Source of the DNA: Bosea sp. ANAM02
Lineage (GTDB): Bacteria > Pseudomonadota > Alphaproteobacteria > Rhizobiales > Beijerinckiaceae
Length of the DNA stretch: 64,000 nucleotides
NCBI RefSeq assembly: GCF_011764485.1
Contig: NZ_AP022848.1
Span: 1,020,001-1,084,000 of the forward strand
Direction of reading: 5' to 3'
Shown here: positions 34,537 to 43,582 of the stretch, piece after piece
Position numbering within the stretch: position 1 is the first letter of the stretch
How the letters are laid out: each line of letters begins with the position of its first letter
Translations under genes and position numbers: made by a program
Notes under the pieces: generated by a model
Seen by the model: only the letters and a program-made list of their open reading frames with translations
Database searches by the model: none
Told to the model about the DNA's origin: nothing

Positions 34537-35481
34537 ATGATCCTGGTCTGCGGCGAAGCCCTGGTCGATCTGTTCGCCGAGGCCGGTACGGGTGGCGAGA
34601 TGCCGGCGCGGATCGTGGCCGGCGGCTCGCCCTTCAATGTCGCGATCGGCCTGGCGCGGCTTGGCGTCGCGGCAGGTTTCCTCGGGGGCGTCTCGCGCGA
34701 CGGTTTCGGCAACCTGCTCGCCGATCTCCTGGTTCGCGAGGGGGTCGATGATCGCTATCTCGTCCGGACCGATCGTCTCACCACCATCTCGGTCGTGACG
34801 ACCGGCCGGGACGGCCATCCCGGCTACGCCTTCCATGGCGAAGGCGCGGCCGATCGTTCGCTGACTATCGCCGACCTGCCGACGATGCTGCCGGACTCGA
34901 TCCGGGCGTTGACCTTCGGCTCCTACACGATGGCGGTGGAACCCGTCGGGTCGGCCTTCGCGGCGCTGGCCGAGCGGGAGCGTGGCCGGCGCGTCATCAG
35001 CGTCGACCCCAATCTGCGCCCGACCGCAATCGGCGAATTGTCGGGCTGGCATCGGGCGGCCGAACGGTTCTATCGCGCGGCGACCATCGTCAAGGCCAGC
35101 GACGAGGATATCCGGATCGCCTGGGACGGCCAGCTAACGCCCGCGGAAGCTGCTTCCCACTGGCTCGATCTGGGAGCCCGGCTGGTCGTCGTCACGCAAG
35201 GTGGGCAGGGCGCGATCGCCTTCGCGGCTGCCGGCCAGGTTTGCGTGCCGAGCCGCAAGGTCGCGGTGCAGGACACGGTGGGTGCCGGCGACACTTTCCA
35301 TGCGGCGCTGCTCGCACGCCTCGCCCGGACCGGTCGACTCGAGCCGGAGGCGATCGCCGCGCTCGACCGCGAGGCGCTTGCCGACCTGCTTGCCTATGCC
35401 GTGGCGGCCGCGTCGATCACGGTGACGCGCCGGGGCGCCGATCTGCCGAGCGCGGCGGAGGTCGAGGCAGTCCGGCAGTAA
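34537..35481 (+). CDS. PfkB-family carbohydrate kinase (fructokinase-like)
   Basis: 314-residue ribokinase-fold kinase. GGSPFNVAIGLARLG at the N terminus is a sugar-binding signature and DTVGAGDTFHAALLARL contains the catalytic Asp and anion hole. Reads most like bacterial fructokinases. GAAGG nine bases before the ATG. It lies 198 bases after nagA and has no TGGTYC repeat of its own, so it is probably a separate unit. Confidence 0.87.
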   Translation: MILVCGEALVDLFAEAGTGGEMPARIVAGGSPFNVAIGLARLGVAAGFLGGVSRDGFGNLLADLLVREGVDDRYLVRTDRLTTISVVTTGRDGHPGYAFHGEGAADRSLTIADLPTMLPDSIRALTFGSYTMAVEPVGSAFAALAERERGRRVISVDPNLRPTAIGELSGWHRAAERFYRAATIVKASDEDIRIAWDGQLTPAEAASHWLDLGARLVVVTQGGQGAIAFAAAGQVCVPSRKVAVQDTVGAGDTFHAALLARLARTGRLEPEAIAALDREALADLLAYAVAAASITVTRRGADLPSAAEVEAVRQ

Positions 35482-35814
35482 GCAGGAGATGCGGGATGCT
35501 CCGGTGCACGAGCCTGAAGCAGCCAGCCTCAGCGCGAGAACGAGCCGTGGCGGATTTTCGCGGAGCGTCTTGGGGACGGCGCGACAGGGGGCATGCCGGA
35601 GGGCGTTTGGAGACGGCGCGTTGTCACGAAGTTCCGTCAGGCGCACGGGATTCTCCCATGATTCGGTGTGTTTCGGACGATGCAGATGGCTCGACGAGAG
35701 ACGAGCCCTCGGCCCCTCGTCATTGACTTCCGGTCCTTTCCGGCGCCTACTCTTCTGCAGGCCGACTACCCCCGATCGGGCGGTTAGCGTTCTCAGTTTC
35801 CGCGCCGCGCGCGG
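35482..35814. other. Intergenic region, nothing recognised
   Basis: 333 bases between the PfkB kinase and the next small gene. Only short open frames of unlikely composition; no hairpin with a T-run and no repeat was noticed. Confidence 0.5.
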
Positions 35815-36132
35815 ATGATCGGCGTTCAGGTGAAACCCACGGTCGAGGCGTACACGGTTGCAATGCCGTGGTATGAGCGCGATGACTTCACCCAGCTCTG
35901 GGAGCTGGCTCACGACCGCGATCAGATGCCGTCCGACTACGAGGTCTGGCACCAGAATGCGGTGGCCGTGATGAATGTCTGGCTTGCGCGCGGGCGGGCG
36001 CTGGAGATCGTCACGATCAAGCCGGCTGAATTCCTGGCCTGGCTGCAGGAGAGCGGCCTGTCGAACACCGCGGAGACTCGCCGGAAATATGTCGAGTTTC
36101 GCGCCGGCGCGCATTGCCACGACGTCGCTTAG
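35815..36132 (+). CDS. Conserved small protein of unknown function, about 90-105 aa
   Basis: Soluble protein of 105 residues from ATG 35815 or 89 from ATG 35863, where the conserved-looking part begins (MPWYERDDFTQLWELAHDRD). The rest, KNAVAVMNVWLARGRALEIV-like and FLAWLQESGLSNTAETR, resembles a small hypothetical family that I recall as common in Hyphomicrobiales. No enzymatic motif or signal peptide. Neither start has a good ribosome site. Function unknown. Confidence 0.65.
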   Translation: MIGVQVKPTVEAYTVAMPWYERDDFTQLWELAHDRDQMPSDYEVWHQNAVAVMNVWLARGRALEIVTIKPAEFLAWLQESGLSNTAETRRKYVEFRAGAHCHDVA

Positions 36133-36198
36133 ACCATCGCGCGTCAGACCGGAGGCGATGATCGATCGGATTGCTGTAGGGCGCTTGCCTTCGATGCT

Positions 36199-36270
36199 TT
36201 AGATCGTCCGCGTCCAGCGCAGGAAAGCGGATAGCCGCAGCAGGCTGTTGATGATCAGCGTATAGATCAC
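36199..36270 (-). CDS. Possible 23-residue hydrophobic peptide
   Basis: GTG start with GGAGG seven bases upstream, encoding a hydrophobic, positively charged peptide (begins MIYTLIINSLLRLSAF, ends RTI) and stopping at TAA. The size and composition fit a small membrane peptide. It lies alone in a gene-free stretch. Support is only the ribosome site and composition. Confidence 0.35.
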   Translation of the reverse strand: MIYTLIINSLLRLSAFLRWTRTI

Positions 36271-36686
36271 GTGGGCGCCTCCATCTCACAGCTCACGATA
36301 AGCCGCGGCGCTTCCGTGTCGTTGATATGGCGCAAGCCGCTCCGATAAACTCCGGGGCGGGTCGCCCCGATGACGCCGGCATTCCGGACAGTCCAACGCG
36401 CGCCGATCGCAGAGAATTCCACCTTGCTCTGCAGTCAGGGCAGAACTTTCCGCTATTGTCCTCGCGAAGGTGAAGAGTACTTTCCGGCGTCGCAATGCTC
36501 GAAGGGATCGGCAGCGCAGGGCTCGACCCCCGCATGCCGGGGGTCGACGGCTGACATCGCGTGGCCGATCCTGCATCGGTCTCTGGTGATCGCCGTGCCG
36601 CCTCATCAGTCTGGCTGAGGCGCTCCTCTCATCCAGCCGCTATGTTGATCGTTAGTTCCGTCCGAGCGTCAATCCGGAGATACCCG
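36271..36686. other. Intergenic region upstream of the caspase-like gene
   Basis: About 415 bases with less regular codon structure than the neighbours. Open frames on the minus strand (for example one with CPDCRARW) lack supported starts. It holds the promoter of the caspase-like gene, which I could not pin down. Confidence 0.45.
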
Positions 36687-38582
36687 TTGTCTCAACGTCG
36701 TTTCGTGCCCGCCGCCCTGTCGTTGATGCTGGCGACCGTGCCTGGCGCGGTGTGGCCGCAGGTGCCGGCCGATCTCATGGCCTGCGCCGACGAGCGCGTG
36801 AAGACGACGATGCTGCCACCCGCGCAACTGGCAGCAGCGGAAGCGGCCTGCAGCCGTGTGCTGGCGGGCGCCCCCTCGTCGGCGGGCCAGCAGAAGGCAT
36901 CGTTCTATCGCGGATTGATGCGTTTCCTGCTGGTCGTGCAGAAGGGCATGGCGGCGAGCGGAAAGGCGGACGGTTCGGTCGCCTATGCGCCGCCGACGCT
37001 GGTGCAGGTCCAGCCGGCGCTCGTGGATGTGGAAACGGCGATCGGCCTGGACGGCCCGATGAAGGGCGATGCGCTGACGCTGCGCGCGACGATCAACCAG
37101 ACGATCGGGCGCAGCTCGGAGGCACGGGCGGATGTCGCGGAAGCCATGCAAGCTGCGCCCGAGGATGCCACGCCCTTCGTGCAGCGCGCGCTGGAGCACG
37201 AGCGCAATGGCGACGTGAATGCCGCGATGATCGATCTCGACCGGGCCCTCGAGCTCGATCCGAAAGCGGGAACGGCTTTGTCGGCGCGCGGCGACCTGCT
37301 GCGGCGCCTCGGCTATCTGCAGCGGGCGCGGACCGATCTGGAGGGCGCGGCGGCGCTCGGGCCGCCGTTCCGTCGGCTGGCGCTGATGCGCAAATCCGAG
37401 CTCGAATTGCGCGCGGGCGATCTGCGCGCAGCCTATGATGACATCGTCGCGGCTTCGCACGAGACCGACGACATGCCGAAGGCGGATGCGGCCTTGGCCA
37501 GCGCCGATCTTTTCGTGCAGGCTGGGGCGCTCGCCCTCGACAAGCTGAAGGATGCCGAAACGGCCGAGAAGCTCTATCGCGAGGCCGAAAAGCTTGCGCC
37601 GAAGAACTGGTCGGCGGCGCTCGGCCTGGCGCGGGTCGCGGAGGTCAAGGGCGAGAAGGCGAAGGCTGAGGCGATCTACAAGCGCATCCTGGCGGCAACG
37701 CGCGCGACGCCCCGGCTGCTGGAGCGCATCCTCGCATCGTGGCGCCTCAAACAGCTCTCGCAGCCGGCCTTCCGCGGCACGGGGCCGTTCCGCAACGGTT
37801 TCGATTCCGGCGTCGCTCCGGCGAAACCCTCGCCGGACGGGCTGAAGCGCATCGCCTTCGTGATCGGATCGAGCGATTATTCCGAGCTTTCGAGCCTGCC
37901 CAATGCACGGCGCGACGCGGCGGTGATGGCGAATGCGCTCGCCGACATGGGCTTCGATGCGATCGAGATCGCCGAGAACGTCGCGAAGGCCGACCTGCGC
38001 CGAATTCCGGCTCTCATCGCCGAGCAGGCGGCGCAGGCCGATGTCGTGCTGGTGTTCTATGCCGGGCATGGCGTCGAGACCGGCGGGACCAATTATCTCG
38101 TGCCGACCGATGCGACGCTCGACAGCGACAAGGTTCTTCGCAGCGACGCGCTCGCGCTCGGCGATCTGACGGCCGCGGCTGCGAAGGCGCGGCGCGGCGC
38201 GCTCGTCATCGTCGATGCCTGTCGTGACGATCCCTTCGCGGAGGCGCAGGCGGTGGCGGCCTCGCGCGGGGCGGGCGGGCGACAACTAGCGGCCCTGCCG
38301 GCGCGCATTCATGGCGGGCTTGCGGCCGTGCCGCAGCCGGCGCCCAACAATGTCGTGCTGCACTCGACGCAGCCGGGCAAGACCGCCTCCGATGGCGACG
38401 GCCTGGACAGTCCGTTCGTGCGCGCCCTGCTGGAGACGCTGTCGTCGCCCGGCAAGACGCTGGACGCGGTCGTACAGGAGACGGCGACGCGCGTCTCCGA
38501 GAAGACCGAAGGACGGCAGGTGCCGGCGGCCTATGGCGCGGCACCGGCGGTCGCCCTGCTGCCGAAGAAGGCCGCGCGCTAG
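36687..38582 (+). CDS. Secreted TPR-caspase (peptidase C14) protein
   Basis: 631-residue protein with a signal peptide (residues 1-25, FVPAALSLMLATVPGAVWPQ), a TPR-like helical region (about 120-370; repeats such as ALELDPKAGTALSARGDLLRRLG and AEKLYREAEKLAPKNWSAALG) and a C-terminal caspase-like domain (about 390-630). The catalytic dyad is visible: His461 in YAGHGVETGG and Cys512 in IVDACRDDP. The start is TTG at 36687 with GGAG seven bases upstream; an ATG at 36642 has no ribosome site and would hide the signal peptide. Bacterial caspase homologues cleave after Arg/Lys or Asp in some cases; the target here is unknown. Confidence 0.85.
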   Translation: MSQRRFVPAALSLMLATVPGAVWPQVPADLMACADERVKTTMLPPAQLAAAEAACSRVLAGAPSSAGQQKASFYRGLMRFLLVVQKGMAASGKADGSVAYAPPTLVQVQPALVDVETAIGLDGPMKGDALTLRATINQTIGRSSEARADVAEAMQAAPEDATPFVQRALEHERNGDVNAAMIDLDRALELDPKAGTALSARGDLLRRLGYLQRARTDLEGAAALGPPFRRLALMRKSELELRAGDLRAAYDDIVAASHETDDMPKADAALASADLFVQAGALALDKLKDAETAEKLYREAEKLAPKNWSAALGLARVAEVKGEKAKAEAIYKRILAATRATPRLLERILASWRLKQLSQPAFRGTGPFRNGFDSGVAPAKPSPDGLKRIAFVIGSSDYSELSSLPNARRDAAVMANALADMGFDAIEIAENVAKADLRRIPALIAEQAAQADVVLVFYAGHGVETGGTNYLVPTDATLDSDKVLRSDALALGDLTAAAAKARRGALVIVDACRDDPFAEAQAVAASRGAGGRQLAALPARIHGGLAAVPQPAPNNVVLHSTQPGKTASDGDGLDSPFVRALLETLSSPGKTLDAVVQETATRVSEKTEGRQVPAAYGAAPAVALLPKKAAR

Positions 38583-38592
38583 AGCACGCGCA

Positions 38593-38617
38593 GAACAGAC
38601 TGCATCGCAGTCTGTTC
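38593..38617. terminator. Hairpin after the caspase-like gene
   Basis: GAACAGACTGC and GCAGTCTGTTC form a perfect 11-pair stem with a three-base loop (ATC), starting 10 bases after the stop codon. No T-run follows, so it may be a mRNA-end hairpin rather than a classic terminator. Confidence 0.6.
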
Positions 38618-38645
38618 GGACCACGCGTTCTCCATCAGTAAGTTA

Positions 38646-38696
38646 GAGACGGATTCACCGATCAGATTGATTCAACCTGATCGGTGAATCCGTTTC
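38646..38696. terminator. Long hairpin between convergent genes
   Basis: GGATTCACCGATCAG and its exact reverse complement are separated by 11 bases, and the pairing extends outward with one or two mismatches to about 20 pairs (GAGAC/GTTTC). It lies between the convergent caspase-like gene and the minus-strand secreted protein, so it probably ends both transcripts. Confidence 0.7.
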
Positions 38697-38700
38697 TAGC

Positions 38701-39168
38701 CTACTTTGTCTCAGCGACGGTCAGCGTCATCTGGCTGCGCCCGATGCGGCCTTCCTTGTCGGTCGCTTCGATGACGATGACATGCTTACCGGGCGGCACG
38801 ATCACGGCCGGAGCCTCGATGCCCGACGCCGTGACGAAGGGCTTGAGGCGCGCGGTCAGGTCGACTTCAGGCTGGCGCCGATAGGTGATGCGCACGCTCT
38901 CGGGGTCGATCGCGACGCTGTTGCGCGGCTTGAACCTGACGGCCAGCCGGAAGGTTCCGCTCACTCCGATCGGCGGCGGCGAGACCGCATCGATGCCGGG
39001 GCCGCGCGTCAGGTTGCGCTCCTGCGCCGCGCCCGGATCGGCGGAGGGCAGGCGGGCTTCTTCGGCCGTGATGAGGCGCACGGGCTCGGCGGCCAGTGCC
39101 AGGGACCCGCCCAGGACGAGGGCGAGCGCGGAGAGGGTGATGGTTCGGTATCCCGGAAAACGGCGCAT
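38701..39168 (-). CDS. Small secreted protein, unknown function
   Basis: 155-residue exported protein: signal peptide over residues 1-27 (TITLSALALVLGGSLALA), then about 125 residues with a beta-rich C-terminal half (FRLAVRFKPRNSVAIDPES, HVIVIEATDKEGRIGRSQM) like a single Ig-type domain. AAGGA six bases before ATG 39168 selects this start. Convergent with the caspase-like gene and separated from it by a hairpin; no known motif. It may be a periplasmic partner of the caspase-like protein only by position. Confidence 0.75.
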   Translation of the reverse strand: MRRFPGYRTITLSALALVLGGSLALAAEPVRLITAEEARLPSADPGAAQERNLTRGPGIDAVSPPPIGVSGTFRLAVRFKPRNSVAIDPESVRITYRRQPEVDLTARLKPFVTASGIEAPAVIVPPGKHVIVIEATDKEGRIGRSQMTLTVAETK

Positions 39169-39309
39169 CGGCTTCCTTGTGGGGCTGGTGGCGTTCGTGG
39201 CGCGATGATCTCCGGGATGCTGTCGCTGCGTCAACCGACCTTGACGGCCCGGCCCCGGCTGGCTCGCGCATAACGAGCGGATAGCGTCGGGCGGTGTCCG
39301 CCGGGCTCG

Positions 39310-40503
39310 TCAGGCGATCGGCCGGGTCAATTCGCCATGGCGGGCGACGATCCTGCCGCGTTTGACGACGGTGCGGTCGGCTGGGCGCTCGACGATCGCC
39401 TCGCAGAGGGTCTCGCCGGGCAGGATCACAAGATCGGCGATGCAGCCGATATCGAGGCCGTAATTCTCGATGCCCATCACCTTGGCGCCCTGATAGGTGC
39501 AGGCGTCGAGCGCAAGTTCCATCTCCTCGTCGCGGCGGAAATTGTTGCGCAGTCCGATCAGCGTCGCGCGCTCCAGCATGTCGCCCATGCCGTAGGGATT
39601 CCAGCTGTCGCGCACGCCATCCGAGCCGCCGGCGATGACGACGCCGGCCTTGACGCAGGCCATGACCGAGGGGGCGGGCGAGGCGGCGGGTGCGGTCGTG
39701 ACCAGTGCGATGCGTTCCCTGGCCAGGTCCTCCATCAGGCGGCGGACATGGTCGGCATCGGGCATGCCCAGGCAGAAGGCGTGGCTGATCGCGACCTTGC
39801 CCTGCATGCCGAGCGTGCGGGTGCGCTCGATGATGAGCTCCATCGAGAAGGCGCCGACCTCGCCGCGCTCATGCAGGTGGATGTCGAGCGGGCGGTCGTA
39901 TTTGCCGGCAAGGCCGAAGATCGCGTCGAGATGGCCCTTGGGGTCGCGGTCGAGCGTGCAGGGATCGAGCCCGCCGACGACGTCGGCGCCCATCGCCATC
40001 GCCTGGTCGAGCAGTTCGAGCGTGCCGGGCCGGATCAACATGCCGGATTGCGCGAAGGCGACGATCTCGACATCGATCACGTCCCTGAGCCGCTCGCGCA
40101 TGGCCATGACGCCTTCGATGCCGGCGAGGCCGACTTCCGTGTCGACGTCGACATGGCTGCGGATATGGGTGGTGCCGAGCCTGATCATCTGCGCCACGAG
40201 CCGGCCGGACTGGCGGTCGGCATCGATGCCGAATTCGCGGCGGTTGCGGCGTTCGGTCTCGATCTTGTCGATCAGGGCGGGACCGGCAGTGTGCCGGTGC
40301 CAGCCCATGCCCCAGAAGCTCTTGTCGAGATGGGTATGGGCCTCGACGAGGCCGGGGATCATCAGGCGGCCACCGGCATCGAAGACGGTCCCGGCGCCCG
40401 CGGTTGCGGTACCGATCGCCGCGATGCGCCCGTCGCGGACCAGCACGTCCGTTGCGGCGCCGCCGGCCGGTCGGACGTTCCGGATCAAGAGGGTTTCTGT
40501 CAC
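39310..40503 (-). CDS. Amidohydrolase of the cytosine-deaminase-like family
   Basis: 397-residue metal-dependent hydrolase with EAHTHLDKSFWG (first metal motif), IRSHVDVDTEVGLAGIE, DIHLHERGE, ISHAFCLGM and GSDGVRDSWNPYG (Asp). This order matches the CodA/N-isopropylammelide-type subgroup that deaminates or hydrolyses ring or amide compounds. GTG start with AAGGAG eight bases upstream. The nearby amidase/DUF3225 pair is of a kind also found with triazine-type degradation genes, but the substrate cannot be assigned. Confidence 0.87.
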   Translation of the reverse strand: MTETLLIRNVRPAGGAATDVLVRDGRIAAIGTATAGAGTVFDAGGRLMIPGLVEAHTHLDKSFWGMGWHRHTAGPALIDKIETERRNRREFGIDADRQSGRLVAQMIRLGTTHIRSHVDVDTEVGLAGIEGVMAMRERLRDVIDVEIVAFAQSGMLIRPGTLELLDQAMAMGADVVGGLDPCTLDRDPKGHLDAIFGLAGKYDRPLDIHLHERGEVGAFSMELIIERTRTLGMQGKVAISHAFCLGMPDADHVRRLMEDLARERIALVTTAPAASPAPSVMACVKAGVVIAGGSDGVRDSWNPYGMGDMLERATLIGLRNNFRRDEEMELALDACTYQGAKVMGIENYGLDIGCIADLVILPGETLCEAIVERPADRTVVKRGRIVARHGELTRPIA

Positions 40504-40706
40504 GAGGCGTCTCCTTCTTTCTGACCGGTACGAGCCGGCTTCTCGATCTCGGTATCGCATCCGTCGCAAGCCAAGCCCAATCCGGGCATGCGGCAGCGGC
40601 GATCGGATATCCACCGGCATTCCGGGGAGTTGTCGAAGCCGCCGGGCATCGTGTAACCCCGCCGGAGGGGCCGATCGCGAAACTCCGGCCGCAAGACGGG
40701 AAAGAC

Positions 40707-41006
40707 ATGTCGGACGACGATTACATCTATGACGAGGCGACCGGGGAATGGCGCCCGGCCTCGGAGCTGAAGCAGGCGGCGGCAGACGCCGCCCCGGTGG
40801 TGCGCGATGCCGCCGGCAACGTGCTCGCTGATGGCGATTCCGTCGTGCTGGTCAAGGACCTCAAGGTGAAAGGCGCCAACCAGACCCTCAAGCAGGGCAC
40901 GGTGATCCGCTCGATCCGCCTGACCGAGAATGTCGAGGAGATCGACTGCCGCCACGACACGATCAAAGGCCTCGTGCTGCGCACCGAATTCGTCCGCAAA
41001 CGTTGA
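40707..41006 (+). CDS. YjdM/PhnA-family protein (C-terminal domain only)
   Basis: 99-residue protein whose second half, DGDSVVLVKDLKVKG, then GTVIRSIRL and EIDCRHDTIKGLVLRTEFV, is the PhnA/YjdM domain. The N-terminal zinc-ribbon of E. coli YjdM is absent, replaced by DDDYIYDEATGEWRPASEL. Despite the old name, no link to phosphonate use is proven for the family. It stands alone on the plus strand between minus-strand genes. Confidence 0.85.
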   Translation: MSDDDYIYDEATGEWRPASELKQAAADAAPVVRDAAGNVLADGDSVVLVKDLKVKGANQTLKQGTVIRSIRLTENVEEIDCRHDTIKGLVLRTEFVRKR

Positions 41007-41018
41007 GCATTGCCGCGT

Positions 41019-41423
41019 CTACCAGAGGCGCGGCCCCTCCATCGTCGAGACATGGGCGGAGACGACCTTCCAGCCGAGTTCCGGAAAGCGCACCCAGCTC
41101 TGGCTCTGCCGGCCGATGACGTCGCGCCCGCGCACCTTGAACTCAAGATTGACAGTGGCGATGTCGCGGCCCAGCGTCAGGATCTCCAGCCGGATCCGCT
41201 TCTCCTTGATCCCCGGTCCCGGCGGGCGGGCGACACGATGGCCGTGGATCTCGTTGAAGCCGTAGCCGTTCTCGTGCAGGGCATAGCGGATCGTGTAGGG
41301 GCTGTTCCAGAACGAGGCGTCGAGGACGTCGACATCCTTGTCGATGAGCGCCTGCTCGTAAGCCTCGAACAGGGTGCTGATCTCGGCGACGATCTCGGGA
41401 AGGTTCGGGGTCAGGTCGGTCAT
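41019..41423 (-). CDS. DUF3225/AtzH-like protein
   Basis: 134-residue protein of the SnoaL/NTF2-like fold (FEAYEQALIDKDVDVLDASF, SQSWVRFPELGWKVVSAHVS). Proteins of this family accompany amidases of the AtzE type, where a partner supports amidase assembly. Here its ATG overlaps the stop of an amidase gene, fitting that pairing. Enzymatic activity of its own is not evident. Confidence 0.83.
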   Translation of the reverse strand: MTDLTPNLPEIVAEISTLFEAYEQALIDKDVDVLDASFWNSPYTIRYALHENGYGFNEIHGHRVARPPGPGIKEKRIRLEILTLGRDIATVNLEFKVRGRDVIGRQSQSWVRFPELGWKVVSAHVSTMEGPRLW

Positions 41424-42598
41424 GACGATGCGGACTCCATGGCCTCGGCGACGGCGATGAGGCTGGCGTCGCTGCCGCGCGCGCCGATGATGGACAGGCC
41501 GACAGGCGCGCCGTCGACGCGTGCGCCGGGCAGGTTGACTTGCGGATGGCCGGCGAGACCGCCCTGCGCGCAGAGGCAGGTGATGCGGTCGCGCATCGGC
41601 CTCAACACCGGCGTCGGCAATCCACGCAGGGGCGCGGGGAACGGCGTCGTCGGCAGGCACAGGATGGTGCCAGAAGGCAGCAGATAGCGCAGTCTTGCGC
41701 GGGCTTCCTCGCGCATCAGCGCGGCCCAGTTCTGCTCGGCGACCGGAACCTGCGAGCCGGCGATCAGGCCGGCCGCGACGGTGAAGGCCATGCGCGGGTT
41801 GTCCCGCTCGATCCAGGGGCGGAAGGTCTGCCAGGCCTCGACCGGCTGCAGGCTGCGCTGCGCCCGCGCCCAGACCGACAGGCCCTGCGGCGCCATGATC
41901 CCGTCGCGCGGCGTGGTGCCGAGAACGCGGGCGAGGCGTTCGACCATCGGCTGCAAGACGGCAGCGACTTCGGGGTCGGCGAAGCCGAAGGCATCGGTGG
42001 CGACGAGCAGCTTCGTCGGCAGCGGGCCGGGCGCCTCGCCGAACATCACCTCGCCGATGCGGGCGAAGGTCGCGGCGTCGCGGGTGAACCAGCCGGCCGT
42101 GTCCGAACTCGGCGCCTGCGGCATCAGCCCGGTCAGGTCAAGCCGGCCATGGGTCGGCCGAATGCTGTAGAGCCCGCAGAAGCTTCCGGGCACGCGCATC
42201 GAGCCGCCGGTATCGGTGCCGAGCGCGGTGTCGCAGAGCCCGGCTGCGACGGCGGCGGCCGAGCCGGAGGAGGAGCCGCCGGGCACGCGATCGGGCGCGG
42301 CGGTGTTCAGCGGCGTGCCGTCGAAGGCGTTCTCGCCGAGGATGCCGAGCGAGACCTCGTCGGTGATGGTCTTGCCGACGAGCTCGGCACCGGCATCGAG
42401 CAGGGTCTGCACGGCCCAGGCATGACGCTCCGGGATGGGGTTGGCCCTGGCCCAGTCATGGTTGCCGCCGCCGGTCGGCGCGCCCGCGATATCGAACAGG
42501 TCCTTCACCGCAAAAGTCAGGTCGGAGAGCGGGCCGTCCGGCCGGCCGGGAATGCGGATGCGGGGGCCGGGCACGAAGGCGTTGACGCGATCCTCCAT
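41420..42598 (-). CDS. Amidase signature family enzyme
   Basis: 392-residue amidase with the Ser-cisSer-Lys triad pattern: FAVKDLFD (Lys), GGSSSGSAAAVAAGL (cis-Ser) and GTDTGGSMRVPGSFCG (nucleophile Ser). Start ATG 42598 with GAGG five bases upstream; the frame is open further up but the extension looks non-coding. Coupled to the DUF3225 gene. Probably an AtzE-like hydrolase of biuret- or allophanate-like amides, or a general amidase. Confidence 0.88.
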   Translation of the reverse strand: MEDRVNAFVPGPRIRIPGRPDGPLSDLTFAVKDLFDIAGAPTGGGNHDWARANPIPERHAWAVQTLLDAGAELVGKTITDEVSLGILGENAFDGTPLNTAAPDRVPGGSSSGSAAAVAAGLCDTALGTDTGGSMRVPGSFCGLYSIRPTHGRLDLTGLMPQAPSSDTAGWFTRDAATFARIGEVMFGEAPGPLPTKLLVATDAFGFADPEVAAVLQPMVERLARVLGTTPRDGIMAPQGLSVWARAQRSLQPVEAWQTFRPWIERDNPRMAFTVAAGLIAGSQVPVAEQNWAALMREEARARLRYLLPSGTILCLPTTPFPAPLRGLPTPVLRPMRDRITCLCAQGGLAGHPQVNLPGARVDGAPVGLSIIGARGSDASLIAVAEAMESASS

Positions 42599-42775
42599 CA
42601 CGGCCTCGACGACGGCGTTTCGCCCAGGGAGGTCTGTCGGATCGGCATCGGCACGTCTTCTGGTCCTGTCAGCTATTCGACTCGCGGTCGCCGACCAGCC
42701 TAGCAGGTTTGCCGCCGGAGCAAACGGCATGGCGTGGGAGCACCTCGCCGACCTCGAAGAGCTGCGGCTTTGCTC

Positions 42776-43333
42776 TCAAGCCCGGGATGGCGCGCGCTTC
42801 GCGGCGGCCGACTTTGCCGCCTGTTCCTGCTGGTTCAGAAAGCCTTCTTGCGCCGCAGTCTCGACGGCCGCGGCATCATGCTCGCGCCGGATCCGTGCGA
42901 TGGCCTCCGCCGCGCCCGCTCCGTTCTCGACGAGCAGCAGCGCTGCGATGGTGCCGGTGCGGCCGAGGCCGGCGCGGCAATGAATCGCCCAGCTCTCGCC
43001 TTCCCGAAGCCGGTCGGCCAGATCGAGCTTGCGCCAGCCCGCCATGAAAGCGGCATCGGGCACGCCATAATCGGGGATGGGGAGGTGGACCCATTCCAGG
43101 CCGGCAGCGTGGATGGCGGCGGCGAAGCCCTCCGGAAATTCCCTGGCCTCGACGAGGCTGAGCAGGCCGGTGGCACCCATGCGTCCGAGCCGGGCCAGAT
43201 CCTCCGCCAGCGCTGCCCGCGCGGCGCTATCGTCGAGCACCTCCCCGCGTCGGCCGGGGCAGGGGCCAAGCAGCACTGCGCCGGCGAAACCGGGCAGGGC
43301 GAGACGGGACACGGAAGGTGCGGGGCTCTGCAA
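42776..43333 (-). CDS. Dual-specificity/tyrosine-type protein phosphatase
   Basis: 185 residues with the phosphatase P-loop HCRAGLGRTG (catalytic Cys119) and the general acid Asp in LPIPDYGVP (about residue 88). The start is TTG at 43333 with GGAGG five bases upstream. The frame is open for another 66 codons, but that part overlaps a hairpin and a likely -10 box (TATCAT near 43368), so it is not coding. Divergent from the proline iminopeptidase operon. Substrate unknown. Confidence 0.82.
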   Translation of the reverse strand: MQSPAPSVSRLALPGFAGAVLLGPCPGRRGEVLDDSAARAALAEDLARLGRMGATGLLSLVEAREFPEGFAAAIHAAGLEWVHLPIPDYGVPDAAFMAGWRKLDLADRLREGESWAIHCRAGLGRTGTIAALLLVENGAGAAEAIARIRREHDAAAVETAAQEGFLNQQEQAAKSAAAKRAPSRA

Positions 43334-43430
43334 ACAATCCTCCGGAATCGCGTGGGACCAGATATGATAACCGCCCAAGCGTCCTTGCGCGAAATGTATC
43401 CGGAACGGCCAAACGGATTTCAGGGCCGTC

Positions 43431-43460
43431 GGCGCTGGGACGGGCGAGCGTCCCAGCGCC
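43431..43460. other. Perfect 12-pair hairpin in divergent promoter region
   Basis: GGCGCTGGGACG, six-base loop, CGTCCCAGCGCC. Lies between the phosphatase gene (minus) and the proline iminopeptidase gene (plus), upstream of both. Without a T-run on either side it is more likely a protein site or structural element than a terminator. Confidence 0.5.
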
Positions 43461-43582
43461 GGCAATGTATTCCGTGTCGTCATAACAATGCGCCGCGAAT
43501 GCATTAGCCAGCGGCGCTTCGGGCATGCCATCCTGCCGCTATCGAGGGAGCGTCAGGACGCTCCGGTGCGGCGGAGTCCGGC

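Noticed and set aside
36286..36606. Minus-strand frames with CPDCRARW as a possible zinc protein
   Set aside because: A single CxxC in an Arg-rich frame without a supported start; the neighbouring frame is equally open.
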